Source of the DNA: Pseudomonas tructae
GTDB lineage: Bacteria > Pseudomonadota > Gammaproteobacteria > Pseudomonadales > Pseudomonadaceae
NCBI RefSeq assembly: GCF_004214895.1
Contig: NZ_CP035952.1
Coordinates: 4,660,501-4,724,500 of the forward strand
Reading direction: 5' to 3'
Length of the DNA stretch: 64,000 nt
Made by a program: the position numbers and the translations under genes. The notes beneath the pieces are model-generated. The model did not search any database. It had not been told where the DNA came from and was given only the letters and a program-made list of their open reading frames with translations. Shown here piece by piece: positions 27,330 to 36,594 of the stretch. Numbering within the stretch: the first letter of the stretch is position 1; every line of letters starts with the position of its first letter.

Positions 27330-28094
27330 ATGTACAAACTGACCATCGAAGACCTGCACAAACGCTACGGCGATCACCATGTGCTCAAGGGTGTTTCACT
27401 CAAGGCCAGGACCGGCGACGTAATCTGCCTGATCGGTGCCAGCGGCTCGGGCAAGAGCACCTTCCTGCGCTGCATCAACTTTCTCGAACAACCCAACGAA
27501 GGCAGCATGACCCTCGACGGCAAACCGGTGCACATGACCCAGGACCATCATGGCCTGCATGTCACCGACCCGAACGAACTGCAGCGCCTGCGCACACGCC
27601 TGGCCATGGTGTTCCAGCACTTCAACCTGTGGAGCCACCTGAGCGTGCTGGAAAACATCGCCATGGCGCCGCGCCGGGTGCTGGGGGTCAGCAAGCATGA
27701 GGCTGAAGAGCGCGCCCGCCGTTACCTGGACAAGGTCGGCCTGGCGCCGCGGGTGGCGGATCAGTACCCGGCGTTCCTGTCCGGCGGTCAACAGCAACGG
27801 GTGGCGATCGCCCGGGCCCTGGCCATGGAGCCGGAAGTCATGCTGTTCGATGAGCCGACCTCGGCCCTCGATCCGGAGTTGGTCGGCGAAGTGCTACGGG
27901 TGATTCAGGGCCTTGCCGAAGAAGGCCGGACCATGATCATGGTCACTCACGAAATGGCCTTCGCACGCAAAGTCGCAAGCCAAGTGATGTTCCTCCACCA
28001 GGGCCTGGTGGAGGAGCAAGGACCGCCGGACGAGGTGCTGGGCAATCCGAAAAGCGAACGCCTGCGTCAGTTCCTCAGCGGCAATCTCAAGTAA
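27330..28094 (+). CDS. Basic amino acid ABC transporter ATP-binding protein (AotP/HisP type)
   Basis: A 254-residue ATPase with Walker A GASGSGKST, Q-loop FQHFNLWSHLSV, signature [15 protein letters not shown], Walker [13 protein letters not shown] and the switch His in MVTHEM. The long insertion before the Q-loop (DHHGLHVTDPNELQRLRTRLAM) is typical of HisP. Completes the five-gene transporter operon. No argR gene follows, unlike the aot operon of P. aeruginosa. Confidence 0.92.
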   Translation: MYKLTIEDLHKRYGDHHVLKGVSLKARTGDVICLIGASGSGKSTFLRCINFLEQPNEGSMTLDGKPVHMTQDHHGLHVTDPNELQRLRTRLAMVFQHFNLWSHLSVLENIAMAPRRVLGVSKHEAEERARRYLDKVGLAPRVADQYPAFLSGGQQQRVAIARALAMEPEVMLFDEPTSALDPELVGEVLRVIQGLAEEGRTMIMVTHEMAFARKVASQVMFLHQGLVEEQGPPDEVLGNPKSERLRQFLSGNLK

Positions 28095-28097
28095 GCG

Positions 28098-28331
28098 TCA
28101 AGCGACAGGCGCCGGTGGTGGCTCGTCAGGCAAGGTCGGCTCACCCGGCTCCATCGGCGGATGATCGCCCGGTTGCGGCGAGTCGGGGGTGTCGGGATCA
28201 GGCTGGCCTGGCACGCCACCCGCCTGCAGGCTGTGCGGGTGTGGATGGGCCAGTAACGACCAGGCCAGCACCCCGACGCTGTTGGGCTGCAGCACGGCCA
28301 GCTTGGCACTGATGGTCGGGTCGAGTTTCAT
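28098..28331 (-). CDS. Small proline-rich hypothetical protein
   Basis: A 77-residue protein. The first 30 residues (MKLDPTISAKLAVLQPNSVGVLAWSLLAHP) are weakly hydrophobic without a clear signal peptide; the rest is rich in Pro, Gly, Asp and Glu (PDTPDSPQPGDHPPMEPGEP), probably disordered. A GGAG precedes the ATG at 28331, which supports a real gene. It is convergent with the transporter operon, 3 bases away. Function unknown. Confidence 0.6.
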   Translation of the reverse strand: MKLDPTISAKLAVLQPNSVGVLAWSLLAHPHPHSLQAGGVPGQPDPDTPDSPQPGDHPPMEPGEPTLPDEPPPAPVA

Positions 28332-28430
28332 GAGGCGCTCCTGAGTGACCTGCGCCCGGCCTGGTGCCGGGCGCAACAGTTCATCTCATTGGAGTCTGCT
28401 GGCGGCGAGGAATTCCCTCGCTTTGTCGCC

Positions 28431-28997
28431 TCAGGTGCGTGGCAGGGTGACGCCGCGCTGGCCCTGGTATTTACCGCCACGGTCCTTATAGGACACTTCA
28501 CACTCTTCATCGGACTCGAGGAACAGCATTTGCGCCACGCCTTCGTTGGCGTAGATCTTCGCCGGCAGCGTGGTGGTGTTGGAGAACTCCAGGGTCACGT
28601 GGCCTTCCCACTCGGGTTCAAGCGGGGTGACGTTGACGATGATACCGCAACGGGCATAGGTGCTCTTGCCCAGGCAGATGGTCAGCACATTGCGCGGAAT
28701 ACGGAAGTACTCGACAGTGCGGGCCAGAGCGAAGGAGTTTGGCGGGATGATGCAGACGTCGCTCTTGACGTCGACAAAACTGCCGGCATCGAAGTTTTTG
28801 GGATCGACGGTCGCCGAATTGATGTTGGTGAACACCTTGAATTCGTCGGCGCAGCGCACGTCGTAGCCGTAGCTGGAGACGCCGAAGGAGATCAGCCGGT
28901 TGTCGCTCTCGCCGCGCACCTGGCGCTCGACGAACGGCTCGATCATGCCGTGTTCCTGCGCCATGCGGCGAATCCACTTGTCCGATTTGATGCTCAT
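28431..28997 (-). CDS. dcd: dCTP deaminase
   Basis: Converts dCTP to dUTP for thymidylate synthesis in the cytoplasm. At 188 residues it has the family length. Motifs seen: [15 protein letters not shown], the nucleotide-binding [50 protein letters not shown] with the catalytic Glu in PLEPEWEG, and a C-terminal [14 protein letters not shown] tail that closes on the substrate. ATG 28997 is chosen because [13 protein letters not shown] is the conserved N-terminus. Confidence 0.95.
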   Translation of the reverse strand: MSIKSDKWIRRMAQEHGMIEPFVERQVRGESDNRLISFGVSSYGYDVRCADEFKVFTNINSATVDPKNFDAGSFVDVKSDVCIIPPNSFALARTVEYFRIPRNVLTICLGKSTYARCGIIVNVTPLEPEWEGHVTLEFSNTTTLPAKIYANEGVAQMLFLESDEECEVSYKDRGGKYQGQRGVTLPRT

Positions 28998-29348
28998 GGC
29001 GGGGTGTCCTGAAATTGCGTGGTGAAAAAATTCTGTGGGGCATCTTACCGGGCCCGGCGCCGGGTTCAAAGTTCCATGCGCCATCAACCGTCGGATCCTT
29101 GTATCACGGGGCCTGCAAGGGAGCCCGCAGCACCGTCAGTCATGAATTATGAGAAAGCTTCACAAGACCATTGGCACGTTATGGAAAAAGGGTTAAGGTG
29201 ACGCCACTGTGCTGCACGTGTCACTGAGAATATCTACCTGATGCAAGATCTCGATCAACCCATCTTCATGAATTTTCTGCCTCTTTGCACTCAGTCTCGG
29301 CCAGGGCGTTTCCTGAGTCGTAGTTAACTTTGTCCAAGGAGACAGACC
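28998..29348. other. Long intergenic region between dcd and the cold-shock gene
   Basis: About 350 bases divergent between dcd (minus) and the csp gene (plus). The part next to csp is relatively AT-rich and probably forms the long, structured 5' leader usual for cold-shock mRNAs. I could not pick a promoter with confidence and see no open reading frame worth reporting. Confidence 0.4.
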
Positions 29349-29558
29349 ATGTCCAATCGCCAAACCGGTACCGTTAAGTGGTTCAACGATGAAAAAGGCT
29401 TCGGCTTCATCACCCCACAATCCGGTGACGACCTGTTCGTACACTTCAAAGCCATCAAGGCTGACGGCTTCAAGAGCCTGAAAGAAGGCCAAGCGGTCTC
29501 TTTCATCGCTACCCGCGGTCAGAAAGGCATGCAGGCTGAAGAAGTAGAAGTTATCTAA
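29349..29558 (+). CDS. Cold-shock protein, CspA family
   Basis: A 69-residue OB-fold nucleic-acid-binding protein. RNP1 KGFGFIT and RNP2 LFVHF are present, with the usual N-terminal [14 protein letters not shown]. Acts as an RNA chaperone. The ATG follows AAGGAG. Whether this copy is cold-induced or constitutive cannot be told; the long leader suggests post-transcriptional control. It is followed by a strong terminator. Confidence 0.95.
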   Translation: MSNRQTGTVKWFNDEKGFGFITPQSGDDLFVHFKAIKADGFKSLKEGQAVSFIATRGQKGMQAEEVEVI

Positions 29559-29580
29559 CTTCCGCTTTACAGCTTGAAGA

Positions 29581-29612
29581 AAGCCCCGCCCTTAACAGGT
29601 GGGGCTTTTTTT
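29581..29612 (+). terminator. Rho-independent terminator of the cold-shock gene
   Basis: aagccccgcc (29581-29590) pairs with ggtggggctt (29598-29607), followed by a run of seven T. Confidence 0.92.
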
Positions 29613-29632
29613 ATGCCCTGGATTTAGGCCCC

Positions 29633-29685
29633 ATCGCGGCGCAAGCCCGCTCCCACATCTTTGGGAGCGGGCTTGTCCCGCGATG
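29633..29685. repeat. Inverted pair of REP elements
   Basis: atcgcggcgcaagcccgctcccac faces gggagcgggcttgtcccgcgat with only about 8 bases between them. It separates the convergent csp and apbC genes. Confidence 0.88.
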
Positions 29686-29693
29686 AATTGACC

Positions 29694-30788
29694 TCAGTCT
29701 TCGCTGATGGTGATATTCGGCATCGCCGGTGCCGCCGCTTCCTGCAGCACGATCCGTGCACCGACCTGACGGGCCAGCTCCTGGTACACCATGGCAATCT
29801 GGCTTTCCGGCTCGGCAATCGCCGTCGGCTTGCCGCTGTCGGCCTGCTCGCGGATCAGCATCGACAACGGCAGGGATGCCAGCAGCTCGACGCCGTACTG
29901 CGCCGCCAGCTTCTCGCCCCCCCCTTCACCGAACAGGTGTTCGGCATGGCCGCAGTTGGAACAGATGTGCACCGCCATGTTCTCGACCACGCCCAGCACC
30001 GGGATATTGACCTTGCGGAACATCTCCACGCCTTTCCTGGCATCGAGCAGTGCCAGGTCCTGTGGCGTGGTGACGATGACGGAACCGGCCACCGGAACTT
30101 TCTGCGCCAGGGTCAACTGGATGTCACCGGTGCCCGGCGGCATGTCGATCACCAGGTAATCGAGGTCGTCCCAGGCAGTCTGGGTCACCAGTTGCAGCAA
30201 GGCGCCGGAAACCATCGGCCCGCGCCAGACCATCGGCGTGTTGTCGTCGGTCAGAAAGGCCATGGACATGACCTCGACGCCATGAGCCTTGAGCGGTACG
30301 AACCACTTCTGATCGCGAATCTGCGGCCGGGTGCCTTCGGCGATACCGAACATCACGCCCTGGCTCGGGCCATAGATATCAGCATCGAGAATCCCCACCC
30401 GCGCACCTTCGCGGGCCAGGGCCAGGGCCAGGTTGGCGGCGGTGGTGGACTTGCCGACACCGCCCTTGCCCGAGGCCACGGCGACGATGTTCTTGACGTT
30501 GGCCAGGCCCGGGATCTGCGCCTGGGCCTTGTGTGCGGCAATCACGCAGTTGATCACGACCTGCGCCGAGGCAACCCCGTCGATGCCTTCGACAGCCGTT
30601 TGCAGAACCTGCGCCCAACCGTTCTTGAACAACCCGGCGGCGTAGCCCAGCTGCAGTTGCACGCTGACGCGATCGCCCTGGATATCGATGGCCTGGACGC
30701 ACCCGGCGCTGACCGGGTCCTGGTTCAGGTAAGGGTCGGTGTATTGGCCAAGAACGGCTTCGACGGCTGCGCGAGTGACGGCACTCAT
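29694..30788 (-). CDS. apbC: Iron-sulfur cluster carrier ATPase (Mrp/ApbC)
   Basis: A 364-residue P-loop ATPase that binds and transfers Fe-S clusters to apoproteins. N-terminal MIP18/DUF59-like domain (residues about 1-90), then the deviant Walker A GKGGVGKSTTAANLA, YLVIDMPPGTGDIQLTL as Walker B, and the cluster-binding C-x-x-C in HICSNCGHAEHLFG. It is divergent from metG, as is common in gammaproteobacteria. The ATG at 30788 matches the conserved start. Confidence 0.94.
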   Translation of the reverse strand: MSAVTRAAVEAVLGQYTDPYLNQDPVSAGCVQAIDIQGDRVSVQLQLGYAAGLFKNGWAQVLQTAVEGIDGVASAQVVINCVIAAHKAQAQIPGLANVKNIVAVASGKGGVGKSTTAANLALALAREGARVGILDADIYGPSQGVMFGIAEGTRPQIRDQKWFVPLKAHGVEVMSMAFLTDDNTPMVWRGPMVSGALLQLVTQTAWDDLDYLVIDMPPGTGDIQLTLAQKVPVAGSVIVTTPQDLALLDARKGVEMFRKVNIPVLGVVENMAVHICSNCGHAEHLFGEGGGEKLAAQYGVELLASLPLSMLIREQADSGKPTAIAEPESQIAMVYQELARQVGARIVLQEAAAPAMPNITISED

Positions 30789-30944
30789 GGAGACTCCCGT
30801 GATAAAGACTGAGCAAAACAGGCCACTATGCTAACCCGTCATCCCGCTTCAGATACGTCCATGGGGTGAAATAAATTTCCCGGCGTTTTATAGTGGCCGA
30901 TCACCGTTTCATCTCAAGTAGCCGAAAAAAGTAGCCGAGCCCCC

Positions 30945-32984
30945 ATGTCCGAGCCACGTCAGATTCTCGTCACCAGCGCCCTGCCCTATGCCAATGGTTC
31001 CATTCACCTTGGCCATATGCTCGAGTACATCCAGACAGACATGTGGGTGCGCTTCCAGAAGCTGCGCGGCAACCAGTGCATTTACGTCTGCGCTGACGAC
31101 GCCCACGGCTCGGCCATCATGCTGCGCGCCGAGAAGGAAGGCATCACCCCCGAGCAACTGATTGCCGCCGTCCAGGCCGAGCACAGCGGGGATTTCGCCG
31201 ACTTCCTGGTCGAGTTCGACAACTTCCACTCGACCCACGCCGAAGAAAACCGCGAGCTGTCGAGCCAGATCTACCTCAAGCTGCGGGAAGCCGGGCACAT
31301 TGCCACGCGCTCGATCACCCAGTACTTCGACCCGGACAAGAAAATGTTCCTGGCCGACCGCTTCATCAAGGGCACCTGCCCCAAGTGCGCCACTGAAGAC
31401 CAGTACGGCGACAACTGCGAAAAATGCGGCGCCACCTATGCCCCAACCGAGCTGAAGAATCCCAAGTCGGCGATCTCCGGTGCCACACCGGTACTCAAGG
31501 ACTCGCAGCACTTCTTCTTCAAGCTGCCGGACTTTCAGGCCATGCTCCAGCAGTGGACCCGCAGCGGCACCCTGCAGGACGCGGTGGCCAACAAGATCGC
31601 CGAATGGCTGGACTCAGGCTTGCAGGAATGGGACATCTCCCGTGATGCGCCGTACTTCGGTTTCGAAATCCCTGACGAGCCCGGCAAGTACTTCTACGTC
31701 TGGCTGGACGCGCCGATCGGCTACATGGCCAGCTTCAAGAACCTCTGCGCCCGCCGCCCGGAGCTGGACTTCGACGCGTTCTGGAACAAGGACTCCAAAG
31801 CCGAGCTGTACCACTTCATCGGCAAGGACATCGTCAACTTCCACGCCCTGTTCTGGCCTGCCATGCTCGAAGGCGCCGGCTACCGCAAGCCGACCGCGAT
31901 CAACGTGCACGGTTACCTGACGGTCAACGGCGCGAAGATGTCCAAGTCCCGTGGCACCTTCATCAAGGCCCGCACCTACCTGGATCACCTGGATCCGGAG
32001 TACCTGCGCTACTACTACGCCTCCAAGCTGGGCCGCGGCGTCGATGACCTCGACCTGAACCTGGAAGACTTCATCCAGAAGGTCAACTCCGACCTGGTCG
32101 GCAAGGTGGTCAATATCGCCAGCCGTTGTGCCGGCTTCATCCACAAGGGTAACGATGGCGTCATGGTCGCAGGCGACGCTGCACCAGAGCTGACCGAAGC
32201 CTTCCTCGCCGCCGCCCCAGGCATCGCCGAAGCCTACGAAGGCCGCGACTTCGCCCGCGCCATGCGCGAGATCATGGGCCTGGCCGACCGCGCCAACGCC
32301 TGGATTGCCGACAAGGCACCCTGGTCGCTGGCCAAGCAGGAAGGCAAGCAGGATGAAGTCCAGGCAATCTGCGCCCAGGGCATCAACCTGTTCCGCCAAC
32401 TGGTGATTTTCCTCAAGCCGGTACTGCCAGTGCTGGCCGCCGACGCCGAGGCGTTCCTCAACGTCGCCCCACTGACCTGGGCCGACCACGAGTCCCGCCT
32501 GAGCAACCATCAGCTCAACCCGTTCAAGGCGCTGATGAGCCGTATCGAGCCGGCCAAGGTCGAAGCCATGACCGCTGCCTCCAAGGAAGACCTGGCCGCC
32601 AGCCAGACCAGCGTTGTCACTGGCAATGGCGAACTGAGCAAGGACCCGCTGTCGGCCGAGATCGACTTCGACACCTTCGCCGCCGTCGACCTGCGGGTTG
32701 CCTTGATTCTCAAGGCCGAAGCGGTGGAAGGCGCCGACAAGCTGCTGCGCCTCACCCTGGACATCGGCGACGAACAGCGCAACGTGTTCTCCGGCATCAA
32801 GTCGGCCTACCCGGACCCGGCCAAGCTCGAAGGTCGCCTGACCATGATGATCGCCAACCTCAAGCCGCGCAAAATGCGCTTTGGCATCTCCGAAGGCATG
32901 GTTATGGCCGCAGGCCCCGGCGGTGAAGAGATCTACCTGCTCAGCCCTGACAGCGGTGCCAAGCCCGGTCAGCGCATCAAGTAA
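30945..32984 (+). CDS. metG: Methionyl-tRNA synthetase
   Basis: A 679-residue class I synthetase that charges tRNA-Met. HIGH-type signature GSIHLGH (about residues 18-24), a zinc knuckle with CPKC (from 145) and C-x-x-C (EKC), KMSKS (about 331-336), an anticodon-binding helical domain, and a C-terminal OB-fold tRNA-binding domain ([33 protein letters not shown] ... ) that also mediates dimerisation. Full length. Confidence 0.97.
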   Translation: MSEPRQILVTSALPYANGSIHLGHMLEYIQTDMWVRFQKLRGNQCIYVCADDAHGSAIMLRAEKEGITPEQLIAAVQAEHSGDFADFLVEFDNFHSTHAEENRELSSQIYLKLREAGHIATRSITQYFDPDKKMFLADRFIKGTCPKCATEDQYGDNCEKCGATYAPTELKNPKSAISGATPVLKDSQHFFFKLPDFQAMLQQWTRSGTLQDAVANKIAEWLDSGLQEWDISRDAPYFGFEIPDEPGKYFYVWLDAPIGYMASFKNLCARRPELDFDAFWNKDSKAELYHFIGKDIVNFHALFWPAMLEGAGYRKPTAINVHGYLTVNGAKMSKSRGTFIKARTYLDHLDPEYLRYYYASKLGRGVDDLDLNLEDFIQKVNSDLVGKVVNIASRCAGFIHKGNDGVMVAGDAAPELTEAFLAAAPGIAEAYEGRDFARAMREIMGLADRANAWIADKAPWSLAKQEGKQDEVQAICAQGINLFRQLVIFLKPVLPVLAADAEAFLNVAPLTWADHESRLSNHQLNPFKALMSRIEPAKVEAMTAASKEDLAASQTSVVTGNGELSKDPLSAEIDFDTFAAVDLRVALILKAEAVEGADKLLRLTLDIGDEQRNVFSGIKSAYPDPAKLEGRLTMMIANLKPRKMRFGISEGMVMAAGPGGEEIYLLSPDSGAKPGQRIK

Positions 32985-32990
32985 GGCCTA

Positions 32991-33020
32991 CGCCCCGGCC
33001 GATTGCGGCCGGGGCGTTCT
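32991..33020 (+). terminator. Hairpin after metG
   Basis: cgccccggccg (32991-33001) pairs perfectly with cggccggggcg (33006-33016), then ttct. The stem is strong but the T-run is short. Confidence 0.65.
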
Positions 33021-33074
33021 CATCCTCGCGTCATTGCCGGATAATGGCGTTCAGCCTCAGCATTCGGCCCCCTC

Positions 33075-33656
33075 ATGAGCGAACTCATCCTGGCCCTGAT
33101 CAGCGCCGCGCTGATCAATAACCTGGTCCTGCACCAGGGGCTGGCCATCGACCCGCTGCTGCACACCCGCCCCGAGCAGAGACGGCGCCAGGTTCATGCC
33201 CTGGGGCTTTCGACCCTGCTGTTACTGGTAATGGCGACCGGGCTGGGGCAACTGCTTCATCGCCTGGCGCTGCGACCCCTGCAGCTTGAGTACCTGTACT
33301 TGATCATGTTCCTGGTGCTGAGCGTCCTGCTGATCACGCCTGTACTCAAATTGCTGACGCGTCTGCTGCCCGCCCTGCCCTTCGCCGGCTTGCCGCCACT
33401 GCTGCTGAGCAACCTGGCCCTGATGGGCTTGAGCCTTCAGGCCAATGCCGGTGACCATGGCGTTACGCAGATCCTGGGCTGGAGCGTGGCCTGCGGCCTG
33501 GGCTTCTGGCTGGCCTTGAGCCTGTTCGCCGATCTGCGCCAACGCAGCGACAATGACGATATCCCCACGGTCTTTCGCGGCCTGCCGATCGAATTGATCG
33601 GCGCTGGCGTGATGGCCCTGGCGTTTCTCGGCTTCAACGGATTACTGACTTCATGA
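33075..33656 (+). CDS. rnfA: Rnf/Rsx electron transport complex subunit A
   Basis: A 193-residue protein with six membrane segments. The N-terminal [23 protein letters not shown] corresponds to the RnfA/NqrE start, although the usual Asn-Cys near the membrane 2Fe-2S site is not seen in this segment (NNLVLHQGL, where many RnfA have a Cys), so the subunit is divergent. First gene of an rnfA-B-D-G-E-nth operon with 4-11 base overlaps. In typical Rnf, RnfA and RnfE carry electrons across the membrane. Confidence 0.8.
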   Translation: MSELILALISAALINNLVLHQGLAIDPLLHTRPEQRRRQVHALGLSTLLLLVMATGLGQLLHRLALRPLQLEYLYLIMFLVLSVLLITPVLKLLTRLLPALPFAGLPPLLLSNLALMGLSLQANAGDHGVTQILGWSVACGLGFWLALSLFADLRQRSDNDDIPTVFRGLPIELIGAGVMALAFLGFNGLLTS

Positions 33657-34504
33657 GCCTGATTCAACGCATCGACGCCCTGCTGCCGCAGACCCAATGC
33701 GGCAAGTGTGGCCACCCTGGCTGCAGGCCTTATGCCGAAGGCCTGGCAGCGGGCGAAGCGATCAACAAATGCCCTCCGGGCGGCGGCGAAACCATCGCTG
33801 CCCTGGCCCGGCTGCTGCAGGTTCCGGTGCTCGAACTCGACCCCGAACGTGGCAGCGCACCGGCGCAAGTGGCCTACATTCGCGAAGCCGAATGCATTGG
33901 CTGCACCAAATGTATCCAGGCCTGCCCGGTGGACGCCATCGTCGGCGCGGCAAAACTGATGCACACCGTGATCAGCGCCGAATGCACCGGCTGTGACCTG
34001 TGCGTGGCGCCGTGCCCGGTGGATTGCATTGATCTGTTGCCGGTGAGCACCGACAGCAATGTCGTGCCGATTGTCGGCGGCCTGGCTCACAGCGCCGAAG
34101 CGCTGGCAGCTCGCGAGCACAAGCGCAACCAGGCCCGACGCCGCTTTGAGCAACGCAACCTGCGCCTGCAGCGCGACGAAACACGCAAACAGGCCGAGCG
34201 CCTGGCCCGCAGCCAGCGTAGCGCCAACGCCAGCGCTGCCCCCGCGAGCGCCGTTGTCGACGACCCGATCAAAGCTGCCATCGAACGGGTCAAGGCACAG
34301 AAGGCCGCTGCCGCCGATACCGCACTCAAGCAAGCGAAGATCGCTGCAGCCATGAGCCGGGCGCAACTGAACAAGGCCAGGACAGCTTTTGGCGATATGC
34401 CTGAACCGGCCCAGCAAGCACAACTGGCAGAGCTCGAGAACGCAGCGCAACAGGCCCAGGCCCGCCTGCAGGCCCTGCAACCGGTAGCCGGCGATGGCCG
34501 ATAA
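33653..34504 (+). CDS. rnfB: Rnf/Rsx subunit B, no N-terminal anchor, with long basic coiled-coil tail
   Basis: 283 residues. The first cluster domain has Cys16, 19, 24 and 40 ([10 protein letters not shown] ... INKC). An 8-iron ferredoxin domain follows, with Cys 81/84/87/91 and 111/114/117/121 ([26 protein letters not shown]). Typical RnfB begins with a membrane helix of about 25 residues; here the protein starts at [16 protein letters not shown] with none. Residues about 155-283 are an Arg/Gln/Ala/Lys-rich helical tail ([36 protein letters not shown]) like the tails of RnfC and of betaproteobacterial RnfB. Overlaps rnfA by four bases. Confidence 0.85.
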   Translation: MSLIQRIDALLPQTQCGKCGHPGCRPYAEGLAAGEAINKCPPGGGETIAALARLLQVPVLELDPERGSAPAQVAYIREAECIGCTKCIQACPVDAIVGAAKLMHTVISAECTGCDLCVAPCPVDCIDLLPVSTDSNVVPIVGGLAHSAEALAAREHKRNQARRRFEQRNLRLQRDETRKQAERLARSQRSANASAAPASAVVDDPIKAAIERVKAQKAAAADTALKQAKIAAAMSRAQLNKARTAFGDMPEPAQQAQLAELENAAQQAQARLQALQPVAGDGR

Positions 34505-35462
34505 CAGCGAGCGCCTGCGCAGCACCATGAGCCTGGTGTTGCTGGCCTGCGCCCCAGGGTTGCTGACCCTGTTGTGGCTACACGGCTGGGGGCTGCTGCT
34601 CAATCTGCTGCTGTGCGCCAGTGCGGCGTTGGCAAGCGAAGCGGTGCTGCTGAAACTGCAACAACGCCCCTGCCTGCCGGCACTCAACGACGGCAGCGCC
34701 CTGGTCACTGCCGTGCTGCTCAGCGCAGCCCTGCCCACCTATGCACCCTGGTGGTTGCCGATGATTGCCGCCAGCGCTGCCATTACCCTGGGCAAGCAAC
34801 TTTATGGCGGTGTCGGCAAGAACCTGTTCAACCCGGCGATGCTTGGCTACGCGCTGGTGCTGGTGTCGTTCCCGCAACACATGACCCTGTGGCCAGGCCC
34901 CCAGGTACTGGGCCTGGGTGATACGCTGGAACAGGTATTTGGCCTGCCCATGGGCGAACACGTGGATGCCTGGGCACAGGCCACGGTACTCGACGGGCTG
35001 CGCAACAACCGCAGCCTGACCATGGACGAGCTGTTCGCCAGCCATCCGGGCTTTGGTCACGTTGGCGGGCGGGGCAGCGAGGTGGTCAACCTGGCCTTCC
35101 TGCTTGGCGGTTTGCTGCTGTTGCAGCGCAAGGTGATCAGCTGGCATGCGCCGGTGGGATTACTGGCCAGCCTGTTTGTGGCCAGTTTGTTGTGCTGGAA
35201 CGGCTCGGGGTCGGACTCCAACGGCTCGCCGCTGCTGCATCTGTTTTCGGGTTCGACCATGCTGGCAGCATTTTTTATCATCACCGAGCCGGTTTCAGGG
35301 CCACGGAGCCCAAGGGCCAAGCTGTTGTTTGGCGCGGGCGCAGGTGTGCTCATCTACCTGATTCGAACCTGGGGCAGCTACCCGGATGGCACAGCCTTCG
35401 CCGTGCTGCTGATGAACCTCTGCGTACCGATGCTCGAGCGTTGGCAGGGAGAGGCCAAATGA
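34494..35462 (+). CDS. rnfD: Rnf/Rsx subunit D
   Basis: A 322-residue membrane protein with about 9-10 membrane segments. Family elements: [21 protein letters not shown], the flavinylation region [13 protein letters not shown] (the Thr that takes FMN in other RnfD proteins lies in an AT(P/V)LD context), and [60 protein letters not shown]. It starts inside the end of rnfB (11-base overlap), so there is no room for rnfC between them, where it normally lies. Confidence 0.85.
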   Translation: MADNSERLRSTMSLVLLACAPGLLTLLWLHGWGLLLNLLLCASAALASEAVLLKLQQRPCLPALNDGSALVTAVLLSAALPTYAPWWLPMIAASAAITLGKQLYGGVGKNLFNPAMLGYALVLVSFPQHMTLWPGPQVLGLGDTLEQVFGLPMGEHVDAWAQATVLDGLRNNRSLTMDELFASHPGFGHVGGRGSEVVNLAFLLGGLLLLQRKVISWHAPVGLLASLFVASLLCWNGSGSDSNGSPLLHLFSGSTMLAAFFIITEPVSGPRSPRAKLLFGAGAGVLIYLIRTWGSYPDGTAFAVLLMNLCVPMLERWQGEAK

Positions 35463-36076
35463 ACACCTCCCCCCTGCGTAGCGCAGCGGTGTTACTGGCC
35501 CTGGCCCTGCTGACCCTGGGCAGCGTGGTGCTTTGGCAGCACTTCACGGCCCCGCGCATTACCACCGCCGAGCAACAGCTCAAGGCGCAACGCTGGTTGA
35601 GCCTGCTACCAGCGCAGCGCTATGACAACCAACCCCTGCACCACCCCTTGCGGCTACCCGCTGCCAACCTCGATCACAGCCGCCTGCTCGGCGGCTATCT
35701 GGCCACCTTGCAGGGCCAGCCCAGCGCTATTGTGCTGCACAGCCAGAGTCAGGGTTATGGCGGCCCGCTCGACTTGCTGATCGCCATTGACGCCAACGGT
35801 CGCCTTATGGCGATCAAAGTCTTGCAGCAGCATGAGACCCCAGGCCTGGGCGGCAAGCTGGTGGAACCTGGCAACACCTGGTTGCAGGGTTTTACCGGCA
35901 TCAGCCGGCAGAACACCTCGGACACCGCCTGGGCACTCAAACGTGACAATGGCCAGTTCGACCAGCTTGCCGGTGCTACCGTGACTTCCCGCGCAGTCAT
36001 CCAGGCCAGCCATGATGCCTTGCGCTACTTCGATGAGTATCGCCAGCAGTTGCTCTCAGGAGGCGCCGATGAATAG
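35459..36076 (+). CDS. rnfG: Rnf/Rsx subunit G, FMN-binding
   Basis: A 205-residue protein with one N-terminal membrane helix (AAVLLALALLTLGSVVLW) and a periplasmic FMN domain. YGGPLDLLIAIDANGRLMAIKVLQQHETPGLGGK and the covalent flavin attachment motif LAGATVTSRAV (about residues 172-181, the second Thr takes FMN in homologues) are both present, so this subunit looks functional. Start codon overlaps the rnfD stop (ATGA). Confidence 0.88.
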   Translation: MNTSPLRSAAVLLALALLTLGSVVLWQHFTAPRITTAEQQLKAQRWLSLLPAQRYDNQPLHHPLRLPAANLDHSRLLGGYLATLQGQPSAIVLHSQSQGYGGPLDLLIAIDANGRLMAIKVLQQHETPGLGGKLVEPGNTWLQGFTGISRQNTSDTAWALKRDNGQFDQLAGATVTSRAVIQASHDALRYFDEYRQQLLSGGADE

Positions 36077-36590
36077 CCGACTGCTCACGATACTGATCGC
36101 GCCGCTGCTGGGCGCCACCCAGACGGCGTTGCAAGCTTGCGTGATCGCCCTGTGCAGCGTGCTGATCATAAGCCTGCACCGCTTGAGCATGACGCCGTTG
36201 CGCAAGATGCTGGCCGGCACCGCGGGCCTGCTTGCCAGCACATTGTTGGCAGCCTCGCTGGTCACCTGCCTGGAACTGGGCCTGCGTGCCTGGGGATTGC
36301 CCATTTCGCTTGCCCTGGGCTCTTATCCTGCGCTGGTCGCCGTACAATGCCTGCTGTTCGAGTACGTCCGTGACGATGACCTGCGCTGGCGAAGTACAGC
36401 GCTCACACTGGCAGCGTTCGCCCTGCTGTGCATTGCCATGGGCCTGGTTCGCCAGGGCCTGACCGAGGTTGCCAACCTGCGCCTGGCCAACCTGTTGCCG
36501 GGTGCGCTGATTCTTCTGGGCCTGTTACTGGCCTTGTACAACCGGGTTTGCCAGAGGCGAGCCCCTTCACGTCGTCAAGGAACGCTTTGA
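36069..36590 (+). CDS. rnfE: Rnf/Rsx subunit E
   Basis: A 173-residue membrane protein with six hydrophobic segments, shorter than the usual 200-230 residues of RnfE. The N-terminal region is abbreviated (MNSRLLTILIAPLLGATQTALQACVIALC) and the middle has TCLELGLRAWGLPISLALGSYPALVAVQCLLFEY, close to the RnfE pattern. I chose ATG 36069, which overlaps the end of rnfG by eight bases. As the RnfA partner it would carry electrons across the membrane. Confidence 0.78.
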   Translation: MNSRLLTILIAPLLGATQTALQACVIALCSVLIISLHRLSMTPLRKMLAGTAGLLASTLLAASLVTCLELGLRAWGLPISLALGSYPALVAVQCLLFEYVRDDDLRWRSTALTLAAFALLCIAMGLVRQGLTEVANLRLANLLPGALILLGLLLALYNRVCQRRAPSRRQGTL

Positions 36591-36594
36591 CCCC

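Noticed and set aside
28998..29348. Possible tRNA or small RNA between dcd and the cold-shock gene
   Set aside because: I found no cloverleaf pattern or clear terminator of its own. A long cold-shock leader explains the space.
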